Of a stretch of DNA of 64,000 nucleotides, positions 7,949 to 16,092 are shown piece after piece (position 1 is the stretch's first letter; each line of letters starts with the position of its first letter). The notes under the pieces were generated by a model. The model did no database searches and was not told the DNA's origin. It was given only the letters and a program-made list of their open reading frames with translations. Source of the stretch: Acetobacter farinalis (GTDB taxonomy: Bacteria; Pseudomonadota; Alphaproteobacteria; Acetobacterales; Acetobacteraceae); NCBI RefSeq assembly GCF_026240015.1, contig NZ_JAPIUX010000001.1, positions 434,001 through 498,000 of the forward strand. Direction: 5' to 3'. The position numbers were made by a program, and so were the translations under genes.

Positions 7949-9387
7949 ATTCTTTCCTGTCAGGGGCCTCCACGCGAGGTCTGGCCGGAAATGGCGCAGG
8001 ACGCAAGGCCGGAATGGTGGTTTTGGGTGCGGTTGGTTTGGCGCTTGCTGGCTGTGCGGACCAGTCCGGCACGGGGGGGGCTGCGGTTCCTTCTGAGCCG
8101 AAGGCGGCGAACAGCCATAAAATTGGCGTTCTGCTGCCGCTCAGCGGGCCGAATGCGGCCTTGGGGCGTGAACTCCTGTCTGGTGCGCAACTGGCCATTT
8201 CAGAGGCCACAACAGGGGCGGCCACAGCACAGGGGCAGGCCGCAGGCCTCCAGATGGATGTGCATGACACGGCTGCCGCAGGCGGTGCCGCTGCTGCCGC
8301 AACGGCCGCAGCACAGGCGGGGGATGGCATTATTCTCGGGCCGCTGACCGCAGTGGATACCGCCGCCGCTGCTCCCGCAGCACAGGCTGCCAGCATGCCG
8401 GTTCTTGCTTTTACCAGCGATGTCAATCAGGCCCGCCCCGGTGTGTGGGTTATGGGCATTACCCCGGAAGATCAAGTGGAGCGCCTGGTGGATATGGCCC
8501 GCAAGGAAGGGCGCCATCGCTTTGCTGCCTTCCTGCCGGATAACCCGCTTGGTCATGCTCTGGGGAATGGTTTGCTGGCCTCCTGCCGGGATCAGGGCCT
8601 GACGCCGCCCACTATTGTGTATCACACAGCCAGCACGGCCAGCATCACGCAGATGATGCGGGAGCTTTCCGCCTATGATACCCGCGTGGCGGATGCGAAA
8701 TCCGATGCAGGGGCAGCCCCCTCCGGCACCGCAGCAGACCCGGCAGCGCCGCCTGCGGCGGATACGGCTGCGAATGGCGCGGACAAGGACCTGCCGTCCG
8801 ATCTGGCAGCAGCTCTCAACAGCGGGCGCGATGCCGCCGGGGCATCCTCTTCCGGTGCGGCGGCACAGGCATCGGGGCAGGGGGCAGGGAAAACCACTCT
8901 CGCTCCCCCGCCGTTTGATGCGCTGCTGCTGGGGGATACCGGCCTTGGCCTGAAAAACGTGATCGCGGCGCTTGGCGATAGTCAGGTGTCCTCCGCCAGT
9001 GTGCGGGTCATGGGGCCGGGGCTGTGGGCGGCATTTGCCAGCAAGCTGGGGGCGCTGAAGGGCGCATGGTACGCCGCGCCGGACCCTTCGTCCCGTCAGA
9101 GTTTTGTGACCCGCTTCATGGCGCGGAACCACCATATGCCGCGCCCGCTGGCTGATCTGTCCTATGATGCCGCGACAGTCGCAACCACGGTGGCCCGTGT
9201 GGCTCCGCATGGGTATCCGGTCGATGTGCTGACCCGTCAGCAAGGGTTTGCGGGTGTTAATGGCCCCTTCACCCTGCTTCCGGATGGTCGTGCGCGCCGT
9301 GCGCTGGGCGTGTTTGAGGTGTTGGGGAACGGTGGCGGTGCCAAACTGATTGTTCCGGCTTCCACCAAAAGTGCTGTTTCGGGCTGA
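7933..9387 (+). CDS. LpoA-like penicillin-binding-protein activator lipoprotein
   Basis: The ATG at 7933 follows GGAGG and gives a lipoprotein signal ending in 'LALAGC' with the lipidated Cys at residue 41, so this start is preferred over upstream in-frame codons. The mature 484-residue precursor has a periplasmic-binding type I fold ('KIGVLLPLSGPNAALGREL', 'FAAFLPDNPLGHALGNGL') as in LpoA/YraM. It lies beside rsmI, the usual LpoA location, where LpoA activates PBP1A-type synthases. Residues about 254-325 are an Ala/Gly/Ser/Asp-rich stretch interrupting the fold. A role in amino-acid binding cannot be excluded, but there are no permease genes nearby. Confidence 0.82.
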   Translation: MVTRTYSFLSGASTRGLAGNGAGRKAGMVVLGAVGLALAGCADQSGTGGAAVPSEPKAANSHKIGVLLPLSGPNAALGRELLSGAQLAISEATTGAATAQGQAAGLQMDVHDTAAAGGAAAAATAAAQAGDGIILGPLTAVDTAAAAPAAQAASMPVLAFTSDVNQARPGVWVMGITPEDQVERLVDMARKEGRHRFAAFLPDNPLGHALGNGLLASCRDQGLTPPTIVYHTASTASITQMMRELSAYDTRVADAKSDAGAAPSGTAADPAAPPAADTAANGADKDLPSDLAAALNSGRDAAGASSSGAAAQASGQGAGKTTLAPPPFDALLLGDTGLGLKNVIAALGDSQVSSASVRVMGPGLWAAFASKLGALKGAWYAAPDPSSRQSFVTRFMARNHHMPRPLADLSYDAATVATTVARVAPHGYPVDVLTRQQGFAGVNGPFTLLPDGRARRALGVFEVLGNGGGAKLIVPASTKSAVSG

Positions 9388-9412
9388 AGCCTGAAACCTG
9401 AAAAGGGCAGGC

Positions 9413-9455
9413 GGGGGGCAGCTGGAGAAAATTCCGGCTGCCCCGTTTTTTTATA
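9413..9455. terminator. Rho-independent terminator between convergent genes
   Basis: The stem GGGGCAGC...GCTGCCCC is followed by seven T on the + strand. It ends the lipoprotein transcript. Confidence 0.85.
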
Positions 9456-9497
9456 GGCTTTCCAGATGTGCGGGCTTTTTGCCCGCGCAGGCCCCGT

Positions 9498-11141
9498 TCA
9501 GGCCCGGTATGCCGCCATGGTGCGGAGTCGATCCGCTACTTTCCCGACCACATCTTCCCACTTCCGGGGTGTGGTCTGGCGGATGATACGCAGGGTGGGG
9601 TACCAGGGGCTGTCTTCCCGTCCATGCTGCCAGCGCCAGCAGTTATCGTAGCGGTCCATCAGCAGCACGGCCTTGCCAAGGCCACCCGCCAGATGGACAG
9701 AGGACGTATCTACCGAGACAATCACATCCAGCGACATCATGAGTGAGGCCGTATCATCCATGGTATGGAGTTCATCCGTGGGGTCATACAGCGTCATGTT
9801 GCGCGGCGGGTCCAGCATCTGCTCCGCGTAAGGGCCTTTCTGCATGCTGATGAGATTGATGCCCGGAATACTGCCCAGCGGCTCCAGTGTTTGCAGGCTC
9901 ATGGAGCGTCTGCGGTCCACCATGTGCGGGCCGATCAGATTGGGGCGCGGTGCGCCCCCCCAGATCAGCCCGACATTCAGCTTGTGATTGTCAGGCAGCA
10001 GTCTGGCAAAAGCCCGGACCTTCTCAGGGCCTGCTTTCAGATACGGAACGGGAGCGCCCATGGCATCAGCCGTCGCGGCAAAAACGCGCGGAAGGCTGAT
10101 AAAGGGGCAGTGCCAGTCATAAGGCGGGACATCCCCCCCAACCTGCACGGTGCCCGCCCCTTCAACGCGGCGGCAGATCTGCTCCAGCGTGTCCGGCACC
10201 CACAGATGCACATGCGCCCCCCGGCGGGCCAGAGGCTCCACATAGCGCAGATACATGAGCGTATCGCCCAGCCCCTCCTCCTGCGTGACCAGAACGCGCT
10301 GGCCTGAAAGGTCTGTATCGGGGCCGAGGGAGGGGAGCAGGCGGTCCTGCGGCAGGCTGCTGTGGCCCGGCAGCTTGAGCCGCCATTCATGTTCCGCCCA
10401 GCCCTGCGCGAAGCGCCCGGCCTTGAGCAGCGTGATGGAGTGGTTCAGCCGGATCTGGGCATCTGTCGGGCGGTAGAAGATCGCACGGCGGTAGAAATCC
10501 AGCGCCTCTTCAAACCGGCCTTCTCCGGCAAGGATACAGCCGATGTTGGAGAGCGAGCCCGCATGCTCCGGGTGCGCCGCCAGCACGCCTTCCAGCACGG
10601 CGAGTGCTTCCGCCATGTCTCCGCGTTCCGCCAGGGCCATGGCCAGCAGATTGTAGGAATAGGTTGCGTTGGGGCGCAGGGTGGTGGAGTGCCGGAGCAA
10701 CTCCACGGCTTCATCAAACTGCCCCATCTGTGTCAGCACGTTGGCCAGAACATCATAAATCCGGGCATCCTGCGGGGCGAGATGCAGTGCCGCACGGCAG
10801 GTTGCGACAGCATCCGGCCTGCGGTCCAGTTCCGCCAGAATATCGCTCAGCTCCTGTAACGGGTGAACCCCCGCCGGATTTTCCCCGGCAACCTCACACA
10901 GGATGTGCGCGGCTTTTTCCGGCTGGTGCAGCCCTGCCAGACAGAAGGCGTACAGAAGGGCGGCCTTCTGTTCCCCGGACCCGATATAAGGGCTCAGAGC
11001 GGCCAGAGTTGTTTCAAAATGCCCTGCCTTGATCTCGCCCAGTGCGCGGCGCAGCGTGGAGGGATCTGGCCGGACGGGAACTGAAGCCGCAGGGGATGAG
11101 GCGGGGGATGAGGCCGGGGAGGGGGAAGCTTTGCGCGTCAT
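9498..11141 (-). CDS. TPR protein with glycosyltransferase-like C-terminal domain
   Basis: The 547-residue protein has an Ala/Ser/Pro-rich start, then about six tetratricopeptide repeats over residues 30-235 ('ARIYDVLANVLTQMGQFDEA', 'AGSLSNIGCILAGEGRFEEA'). The C-terminal half (about 265-545) resembles the GT-B fold of family-9 heptosyltransferase-like proteins: 'RVLVTQEEGLGDTLMYLRYV', 'NVGLIWGGAP', and 'DVIVSVDTSSVHLAGGLGK'. Such TPR-GT fusions are common in Acetobacteraceae and may modify polysaccharides or proteins in the cytosol; the substrate is unknown. A terminator separates it from carD upstream. Confidence 0.75.
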   Translation of the reverse strand: MTRKASPSPASSPASSPAASVPVRPDPSTLRRALGEIKAGHFETTLAALSPYIGSGEQKAALLYAFCLAGLHQPEKAAHILCEVAGENPAGVHPLQELSDILAELDRRPDAVATCRAALHLAPQDARIYDVLANVLTQMGQFDEAVELLRHSTTLRPNATYSYNLLAMALAERGDMAEALAVLEGVLAAHPEHAGSLSNIGCILAGEGRFEEALDFYRRAIFYRPTDAQIRLNHSITLLKAGRFAQGWAEHEWRLKLPGHSSLPQDRLLPSLGPDTDLSGQRVLVTQEEGLGDTLMYLRYVEPLARRGAHVHLWVPDTLEQICRRVEGAGTVQVGGDVPPYDWHCPFISLPRVFAATADAMGAPVPYLKAGPEKVRAFARLLPDNHKLNVGLIWGGAPRPNLIGPHMVDRRRSMSLQTLEPLGSIPGINLISMQKGPYAEQMLDPPRNMTLYDPTDELHTMDDTASLMMSLDVIVSVDTSSVHLAGGLGKAVLLMDRYDNCWRWQHGREDSPWYPTLRIIRQTTPRKWEDVVGKVADRLRTMAAYRA

Positions 11142-11198
11142 GGACTACATATGTATCCCGCTCCCGCAGGCCTGAAAAGCAAAACAGCAGCAGCCATG

Positions 11199-11237
11199 AA
11201 AAAACCCGGTGCAGCGTGGGCCGGACCGGGTTTTTTC
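11199..11237 (-). terminator. Rho-independent terminator after carD
   Basis: The repeat AAAACCCGGT...ACCGGGTTTT, flanked by A and T runs, lies 35 bp past the carD stop and upstream of the TPR gene on the same strand. Confidence 0.85.
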
Positions 11238-11272
11238 TGTCAGTCGGGATCAGGCTTTCAGGAGCAGGCGCC

Positions 11273-11863
11273 TCAGGCGGCCTTCATGACTGCCGTGAGG
11301 GATTCCAGAACTTCGGTAGGGTCTTTTTTCTCAAGAACCGCTACTTCAGCCACAAACCGTTCCTGTGCTGCTTCAAACAGCTTCCGTTCACTGAAGCTGC
11401 CATCCAGACTGTCCACATTGCGGCGCAGGTCACGCAGCACCTCGGCAATCTGGACCAGATCACCCGAGTTGATCTTTTCCTGATAAGCCACAGCGCGCCG
11501 TGCCCACATGCCCTTGCTGACATGCGGCTTGCCTTTGATGATGGCCATGGCCTTATCCACAATCTCGCGCGAGACGATTTTGCGCAGACCAGCCTTGCGG
11601 GCCTTTGTCAGCGGGATACGCAGGGTCATCTGGTTGCCGGGGAAGGAAATCTGGATCACTTCCAGTTTCGTGCCGGCAATCTCATCAATGCCAATACGGT
11701 CCACACGCCCCACGCCGTGGGCGGCATAGACAATGGCGTCTCCTTCCTGGAAGGGGTCGTCGTCTTTAATTCTGGTTTTGGCCTGTGCTGCGGTTGTTGC
11801 GGCGGCAGTGCGTGCCATTGCGTCTGTCACGCCGCCTTTCGGAGTTGTTCTGAATGTGCTCAT
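11273..11863 (-). CDS. carD: CarD/CdnL-family RNA polymerase-binding regulator
   Basis: The 196-residue protein has a 35-residue Ala/Thr-rich start, then the RNAP-interaction Tudor-like domain ('FQEGDAIVYAAHGVGRVDRI', 'LEVIQISFPGNQMTLRIPL'), followed by the helical DNA-binding domain with the conserved Trp region ('VSKGMWARRAVAYQEKI'). CarD proteins bind the RNAP beta subunit and stabilise open complexes, notably at rRNA promoters. It is monocistronic, bounded by a terminator downstream. Confidence 0.93.
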   Translation of the reverse strand: MSTFRTTPKGGVTDAMARTAAATTAAQAKTRIKDDDPFQEGDAIVYAAHGVGRVDRIGIDEIAGTKLEVIQISFPGNQMTLRIPLTKARKAGLRKIVSREIVDKAMAIIKGKPHVSKGMWARRAVAYQEKINSGDLVQIAEVLRDLRRNVDSLDGSFSERKLFEAAQERFVAEVAVLEKKDPTEVLESLTAVMKAA

Positions 11864-11951
11864 AGCTGATGCTTATACCACATTTTCCTCAGCCTGTCTT
11901 GCAAAACGGCAGGCAGGCTTTGATGCCAGATGAAGCGGGCCAGATGTATGC

Positions 11952-12827
11952 TCAGGGCTGGATGCCGTTTACCGCCGTGATGGGCGGCGGCGCGGGCAGG
12001 CCGGTGGGCTGCATGACATCGATTTCAATGGCGCGGGCCATAGTGGCCATGGGCAGCGCGTGCGGTGTGTTGGCAAAAGGCTCCTGAAGGTCACTCGCAC
12101 TTTTGTCGAGCACCAGAAACAGAATGCCAACCAGTGATGAACCCAGAGGTGTGATCCACTCCAGTGTCTGCACCATGGAAAGGGGCAGAACAATGCAGAA
12201 AACATTCACCAGAGCACGCGGCAGGGCGGAAAACTGCATGGGCAGCGGGGTGTTGCGAATGCGCTCAAGCCCGCCCTGCGCATTGGCGAGATCGGAGAGG
12301 ATGCGGTCAATCTGGCCATGCACCGCGCCATCAATCCCTTTTTTGGCAACTTCCTCACTCACGCCAAGTCCAAGCTGATAGAGAATGGCATTGGGCTGGT
12401 TGCGCGCCCCTGCAATGGCCTGTGCCATTTCCGGCGGCAGCAGGCGATTCACATCTGTCGAGACATCAACATTGCCCAAGGCCCCCCGCAGCGCGTACGG
12501 ATAGGCGGCAATACCTTTGATGAGGTCCGGCCTGCCGCCGAGCAGGGTGCCCACCTGACGGGCAAAGGAACGGCTGTTGTTGGTAATGGCCCCCCACAGG
12601 GTGCGGGCCTCCCACCAGCGGGCATAGGCGCTGTTGCTGCGGAAGCCCATGAACAGGGCAAGGGCGGAGCCGATCAGGGATGTGGGCAGGCTTGGCTGCT
12701 CCATCCATTCCTGATGGAAGACCTGAAACAGGATGACCACGATGAAATCCCACGCAGTCATGAGCAGGATAACACCGACAATTTCTTTCGTGATGATGCG
12801 CAGGCCGATCCTCTGGTCAACGATCAT
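11952..12827 (-). CDS. Bestrophin-family (UPF0187) ion channel
   Basis: The reading frame extends further upstream, but the ATG at 12827 follows GGAGATTGAAGAG and gives the family-typical N-terminus 'MIVDQRIGLRIITKEIVGV'. The 291-residue product has hydrophobic segments near residues 15-40 and 210-240 and the conserved 'LFMGFRSNSAYARWWEAR', the diagnostic motif of bacterial bestrophins, which form pentameric ion channels in the inner membrane. The gene stands alone, with 407 bp of non-genic sequence upstream. Confidence 0.9.
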   Translation of the reverse strand: MIVDQRIGLRIITKEIVGVILLMTAWDFIVVILFQVFHQEWMEQPSLPTSLIGSALALFMGFRSNSAYARWWEARTLWGAITNNSRSFARQVGTLLGGRPDLIKGIAAYPYALRGALGNVDVSTDVNRLLPPEMAQAIAGARNQPNAILYQLGLGVSEEVAKKGIDGAVHGQIDRILSDLANAQGGLERIRNTPLPMQFSALPRALVNVFCIVLPLSMVQTLEWITPLGSSLVGILFLVLDKSASDLQEPFANTPHALPMATMARAIEIDVMQPTGLPAPPPITAVNGIQP

Positions 12828-13234
12828 CTCTTCAATCTCCGTTCTCTCTGGTGGGCGGAGCAACGCCCCGACCGTGAAGCACTGGCGCCGGACGGCGCAG
12901 GCAAGGCGGCCAGCCCTGCCTGCAAACTGTATAGCACAGATGCGCATATAGCACGGATAGGAGGCGCGGCATCCCCCGAAAACTGTGCAGCCCGGCAGGA
13001 GGCACCGGCACGGCTCTGCATCGGGTGCGCCGCCTGCGCCGGGTGTGCGGGCAATGCGAGCACGTTTAGCCTCTCAGGCCGCGCACTCCGTGCAGAAGCA
13101 TCGGACTGGTGTGCACAGTTTCATGAGACCTGATGTTATACGTTGCAGGTCTCCTGATTCGGGGCAGGTGAGAGCCGCTCGGCTGGCTTTTGGTTCGGCT
13201 GGCGTTGGCCGGGGCTTTATCCGGGTATTCTGCC
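12828..13234. other. Gene-poor 407-bp stretch at the left edge of the accessory block
   Basis: No convincing coding sequence was found on either strand. The stretch holds the bestrophin promoter and an inverted repeat at 13125-13153. It borders the decayed nmrA-like gene and may contain unrecognised gene remains. Confidence 0.4.
13125..13153. repeat. Inverted repeat GAGACCTG-N13-CAGGTCTC
   Basis: Perfect 8-bp arms are separated by 13 bp. The repeat lies in non-coding DNA next to a pseudogene. It could be an operator, an RNA hairpin or a relic of a mobile element end. Confidence 0.45.
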
Positions 13235-13940
13235 CTAGTGAAGAGATTTTGAAAACATCTCGAGACTTATTTCCGGTTTCCCAAGCTCTTTCCATGTCTG
13301 TCCCGCATGGAACGAATCTTCATGATTCCCGAAATAGGAAAACAGATGCACGATGAATTTCATTTTCGGACTGAAAAGGCCGATCATCCGGATCACCCAG
13401 AGAGGGGCCACGCGAATTTTAAGTGTGGGGTCATAGTGCCGGGATTTTGAAAGGCCTTGACCACCATCTGCGCGTAATCGGTCACGCTGATCCAGTAAAT
13501 CCTGACCTTTGTATTTCCGATCCACTGGAGAGCGCGTCCGTTGATCATGTTCGGCACCATGTTCTTCCTGATGCTCTTCAGTGCCGGAGGGTAGACTCCC
13601 AGCGCCCCGATCTTGGCAATATACTGAATGTCCAGCCCTTGCGCGGCGGTTATCAGGTTTCGCACCCCCTCCCGTTCTTCGTAAAAAGGGAGGCTCAGGT
13701 CTGCCGTTTCGGTCGCAAGATTGAGGTAGAGCGCATCCACCCCTCAAGGGCGGCGCGCAGGCCTGAAACGTTCCGTAAATCTCCCTGAACGATCTCGATC
13801 GAGGCCGGAAGCATTTGTCTGGCCGTCTCTGGAGAACGGACAATCGCCCGCACCGCGAAGGTTTTTGCCAGTTCCGTGGCAACCGGTGCCCCAAGGCGGC
13901 CTGTCGCACCGAAAATGCCAATTTTTCTGATGGGTCTCAT
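13235..13940 (-). pseudogene. Frameshifted NmrA-like NAD(P)-binding oxidoreductase
   Basis: The N-terminus from ATG 13940 ('MRPIRKIGIFGATGRLGAPV', an NmrA-type GxxGxxG Rossmann motif) runs to 'LRAALEG' and then loses frame near 13742. The continuation 'DALYLNLATETADLSLPFY' to 'VTDYAQMVVKAFQNP' is in a second frame, and the C-terminus 'HYDPTLKIRVAPLWVIRMIG' resumes in the third frame from about 13440 to the stop at 13235. Each junction fits a one-base deletion. The middle also seems short relative to NmrA relatives, joining 'NMVPNMI' directly to 'NGRALQWIG'. All three frames are therefore used by one broken gene. Confidence 0.8.
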
Positions 13941-14001
13941 GCGCTTTCCTTTCCGATTGAGGTCAAGATCATCTTGAGTTTTTCCGGGTTGTAATGCCGT
14001 T

Positions 14002-14253
14002 CTATGGCGTAGCCTCGGCGAGAAGGCGGCTGCCGACCGCATTTGCCGCAACGCAATGGGCTTCGAGTTCGGCATACAGAGCCTCCTTGCCCGCAAAATG
14101 CCGGTAGAGGAGGGCCTCGGATACGCCTGCGGCTTTGGCGATTTCCTTCGTCGTTGCGCCTTCTCGCCCGAGCTAGGCAAAAACGGGGGCGGCTGCCGAT
14201 AAAATTGCCTGCTTGCGGTCAGATGCGGGCAGTCTTGCGCTTCGTGGGGGCAT
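14002..14253 (-). pseudogene. TetR-family regulator remnant with in-frame stop
   Basis: From the ATG at 14253 the frame reads 'MPPRSARLPASDRKQAILSA' then 'APVFA', a TAG stop at codon 27, and 'GATTKEIAKAAGVSEALLYR' with 'HFAGKEALYAELEAH', a typical TetR helix-turn-helix. The frame ends at 14002 after 83 codons, less than half a normal TetR protein (about 190 aa), so the ligand-binding domain is gone. It lies just upstream of the broken nmrA-like gene on the same strand and just downstream of an intact candidate operator. Confidence 0.85.
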
Positions 14254-14274
14254 GGGGTCTCCTTGGAGACTATT

Positions 14275-14292
14275 AGTAAGTACTCACTTACT
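14275..14292. promoter_or_regulatory. Candidate TetR operator AGTAAGT-N4-ACTTACT
   Basis: A perfect 7-bp inverted repeat lies 22 bp upstream of the tetR remnant start codon. The position and size fit an autoregulatory TetR site that outlived its regulator. Confidence 0.6.
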
Positions 14293-14401
14293 TGCAGGCT
14301 TACTTGCAGGTCCCATGAAACCGCTGGAAGAGAACGAGGAAGCCGGTAGGCAGCAAGGGTATCAGGGAAGGGAATGACGTCCCGGAGATAGAAAACCGGG
14401 A

Positions 14402-14435
14402 AACGTGCGCCCAAAAGAGGGCGTGGGCGCACGTT
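14402..14435. repeat. Strong hairpin with 11-bp perfect stem
   Basis: AACGTGCGCCC and GGGCGCACGTT are separated by 12 bases, between the SDR gene stop (14548) and the tetR remnant. No T-run follows on either strand, so it may be a factor-assisted terminator or a dispersed palindrome. Confidence 0.55.
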
Positions 14436-14547
14436 CTATGGAGAGACCGCCAGAAGTCAGGCCGTTCTTCCGGGCCACAAGTCCACCGTTATCAGAAGAC
14501 GCAGGCAGGCTTTCCGGCAGGAGCGTTTGCGGGGTGTGTTTCTGAAA

Positions 14548-15297
14548 TCAGCGCAGGCCACCGGAGGCGAGCATTGTCCCACCCGTCAGCCAGCGTGAAT
14601 CGTCAGAGGCAAGGAAGACCGCGAGCGGCGCGATATCCTGCACCTGCCCGATGCGGCCCAGCGGTGTCTGCGCGATAACGGACTGCTTGATCATTTCTGC
14701 AGCGGCAGCATCAATGGTTTTCGTGCCTTCGGTTTCGACCACGCCCGGATTGATCGCGTTGACCCGGATCTGCTTTGGCCCGAACTCGCGTGCGAGAGAG
14801 CCGGTTATTGCGTCCACCGCGCCTTTTGTTCCCGAATAGACGGCGGTATTGGCCGGTGTGATGCGCGAGGCAATGGAGCTGATGTTGATAATACTGGCGC
14901 CGCTTCCCAGATGCTTGAAAGCAGCCTGTGTCATCAGCAGGGTGCCCAGCACATTGATGTTGAAGTGGCGGTGGAAGAGCTCCTCGGTGATCTCTTCAAT
15001 GGACGAAAATTGATACACACCTGCGTTATTGACCAGAATGTCCAGCCGCCCGAACTGGCTGATTGCAGCATCAACAATAGCCTGAGCATCGCTCTTGCGT
15101 GAGACATCGCCCTGAACGGCAATGGCTTTGCCACCGCTGCCCGTGATTTCCGTAACCACGGCATCCGCCCCAGAACTGCTGGACGCATAATTGACGACGA
15201 CAGCCGCCCCTTCCGCCGCAAGTGCCTTGGCTATGCCAGCGCCAATCCCTTTGGAAGCGCCTGTCACGATTGCGACTTTTCCGGAAAGCTTGCTCAT
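14548..15297 (-). CDS. SDR-family NAD(P)-dependent oxidoreductase
   Basis: A classical short-chain dehydrogenase of 249 residues: cofactor motif 'GASKGIGAGIA' near 13-23, 'NNAG' near 90, catalytic Ser in 'IINISSIAS', and the 'YSGTK' catalytic Tyr/Lys pair near 153-157. The substrate is unknown; relatives are annotated as 3-oxoacyl-ACP or glucose dehydrogenase-like. It is divergent from a TetR regulator with a shared 145-bp space containing a dyad, so it is probably under that regulator's control. Confidence 0.92.
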   Translation of the reverse strand: MSKLSGKVAIVTGASKGIGAGIAKALAAEGAAVVVNYASSSSGADAVVTEITGSGGKAIAVQGDVSRKSDAQAIVDAAISQFGRLDILVNNAGVYQFSSIEEITEELFHRHFNINVLGTLLMTQAAFKHLGSGASIINISSIASRITPANTAVYSGTKGAVDAITGSLAREFGPKQIRVNAINPGVVETEGTKTIDAAAAEMIKQSVIAQTPLGRIGQVQDIAPLAVFLASDDSRWLTGGTMLASGGLR

Positions 15298-15376
15298 GGA
15301 TATGATCCTGTCTGTATGGGCTGGGACGTGCGTGTAAGCCTCATGCCCGGTTTGCGAAAACCGATGGGTTAAAATA

Positions 15377-15392
15377 TGGAGCGGTCACTCCA
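15377..15392. promoter_or_regulatory. Candidate TetR operator TGGAG-N6-CTCCA
   Basis: The dyad lies in the intergenic space shared by the SDR gene and the divergent tetR, 80 and 50 bp from their start codons, where one TetR dimer could repress both. Confidence 0.55.
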
Positions 15393-15442
15393 ACATTAGG
15401 GATATATGGCGTGTCCCGGCGTATTCAAGGATTTGTGGAGCG

Positions 15443-16066
15443 ATGGTATCAGAAAAAACACGCACAGAGCGGCGTGGTCGGGGGCGGCCACAGTCTTTCA
15501 ACAGGCAGCAGGCTCTATGCACAGCCATGCGGTTGTTTTGGGACCGGGGATATGATGGAACAAGTTTTGATGACCTGATCTCGGCTATGGGGATCAGTGC
15601 ATCCAGCTTCTATAACGCGTTCGGGAGCAAGGAAGCGCTGTACCATGAAGCGATTGAAGTCTATATGGCTGTCGCTGGCGGGTGGTTTCTGGCTGTTCTG
15701 AATGAAGACGCTGATACACGCACGGTCTTTCATGACCTGATAACGACCGCCGCTACGGAGTTCACGCGGGATGACCTGCCTGCGGGATGTATGGTTTCAA
15801 CCGCGGCAACCCAGTGTTCCCCCGCACAGGCTCGCTTGCGGGAGCTTCTGGCCAGCCAGCGCACCCAGTCTGAACGGGTAATGGGGGCACGGCTGCGCAA
15901 GGGGGTGGAGGCGGGCGATCTGCCAGCTACTACGGACGTCGAGGCTCTGGCGGCGTTCTATAGCTCCCTGCTGCGCGGCATGGCCGTGCAGGCGCGAGAT
16001 GGCACACCACGAGAGAGACTGCTGGAAATCGCACGGATCGGAATGCAGGCCTGGCCGGCGGCTTAG
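15443..16066 (+). CDS. TetR/AcrR-family transcriptional regulator
   Basis: This 207-residue regulator starts 'MVSEKTRTERRGRGRPQSFN', has a helix-turn-helix around residues 20-65 ('TSFDDLISAMGISASSFYNA', 'FGSKEALYHEAIE') and a helical ligand domain with 'DLPAGCMVSTAATQC', a form common in TetR proteins that pair with SDR or reductase genes. The ATG follows GGAG. It is divergent from the SDR gene and convergent with arsH. Confidence 0.9.
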   Translation: MVSEKTRTERRGRGRPQSFNRQQALCTAMRLFWDRGYDGTSFDDLISAMGISASSFYNAFGSKEALYHEAIEVYMAVAGGWFLAVLNEDADTRTVFHDLITTAATEFTRDDLPAGCMVSTAATQCSPAQARLRELLASQRTQSERVMGARLRKGVEAGDLPATTDVEALAAFYSSLLRGMAVQARDGTPRERLLEIARIGMQAWPAA

Positions 16067-16092
16067 CAGCGTGCTGCCTGCAGGTGTTTGCC

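Noticed and set aside
8200..9243. 347-codon open frame on the minus strand
   Set aside because: It is antisense to the lipoprotein gene and shows no family pattern.
13695..14432. 245-codon minus-strand frame as one protein
   Set aside because: Only its last 81 codons are protein-like (the NmrA-type N-terminus); the upstream part is out of frame with the tetR remnant.
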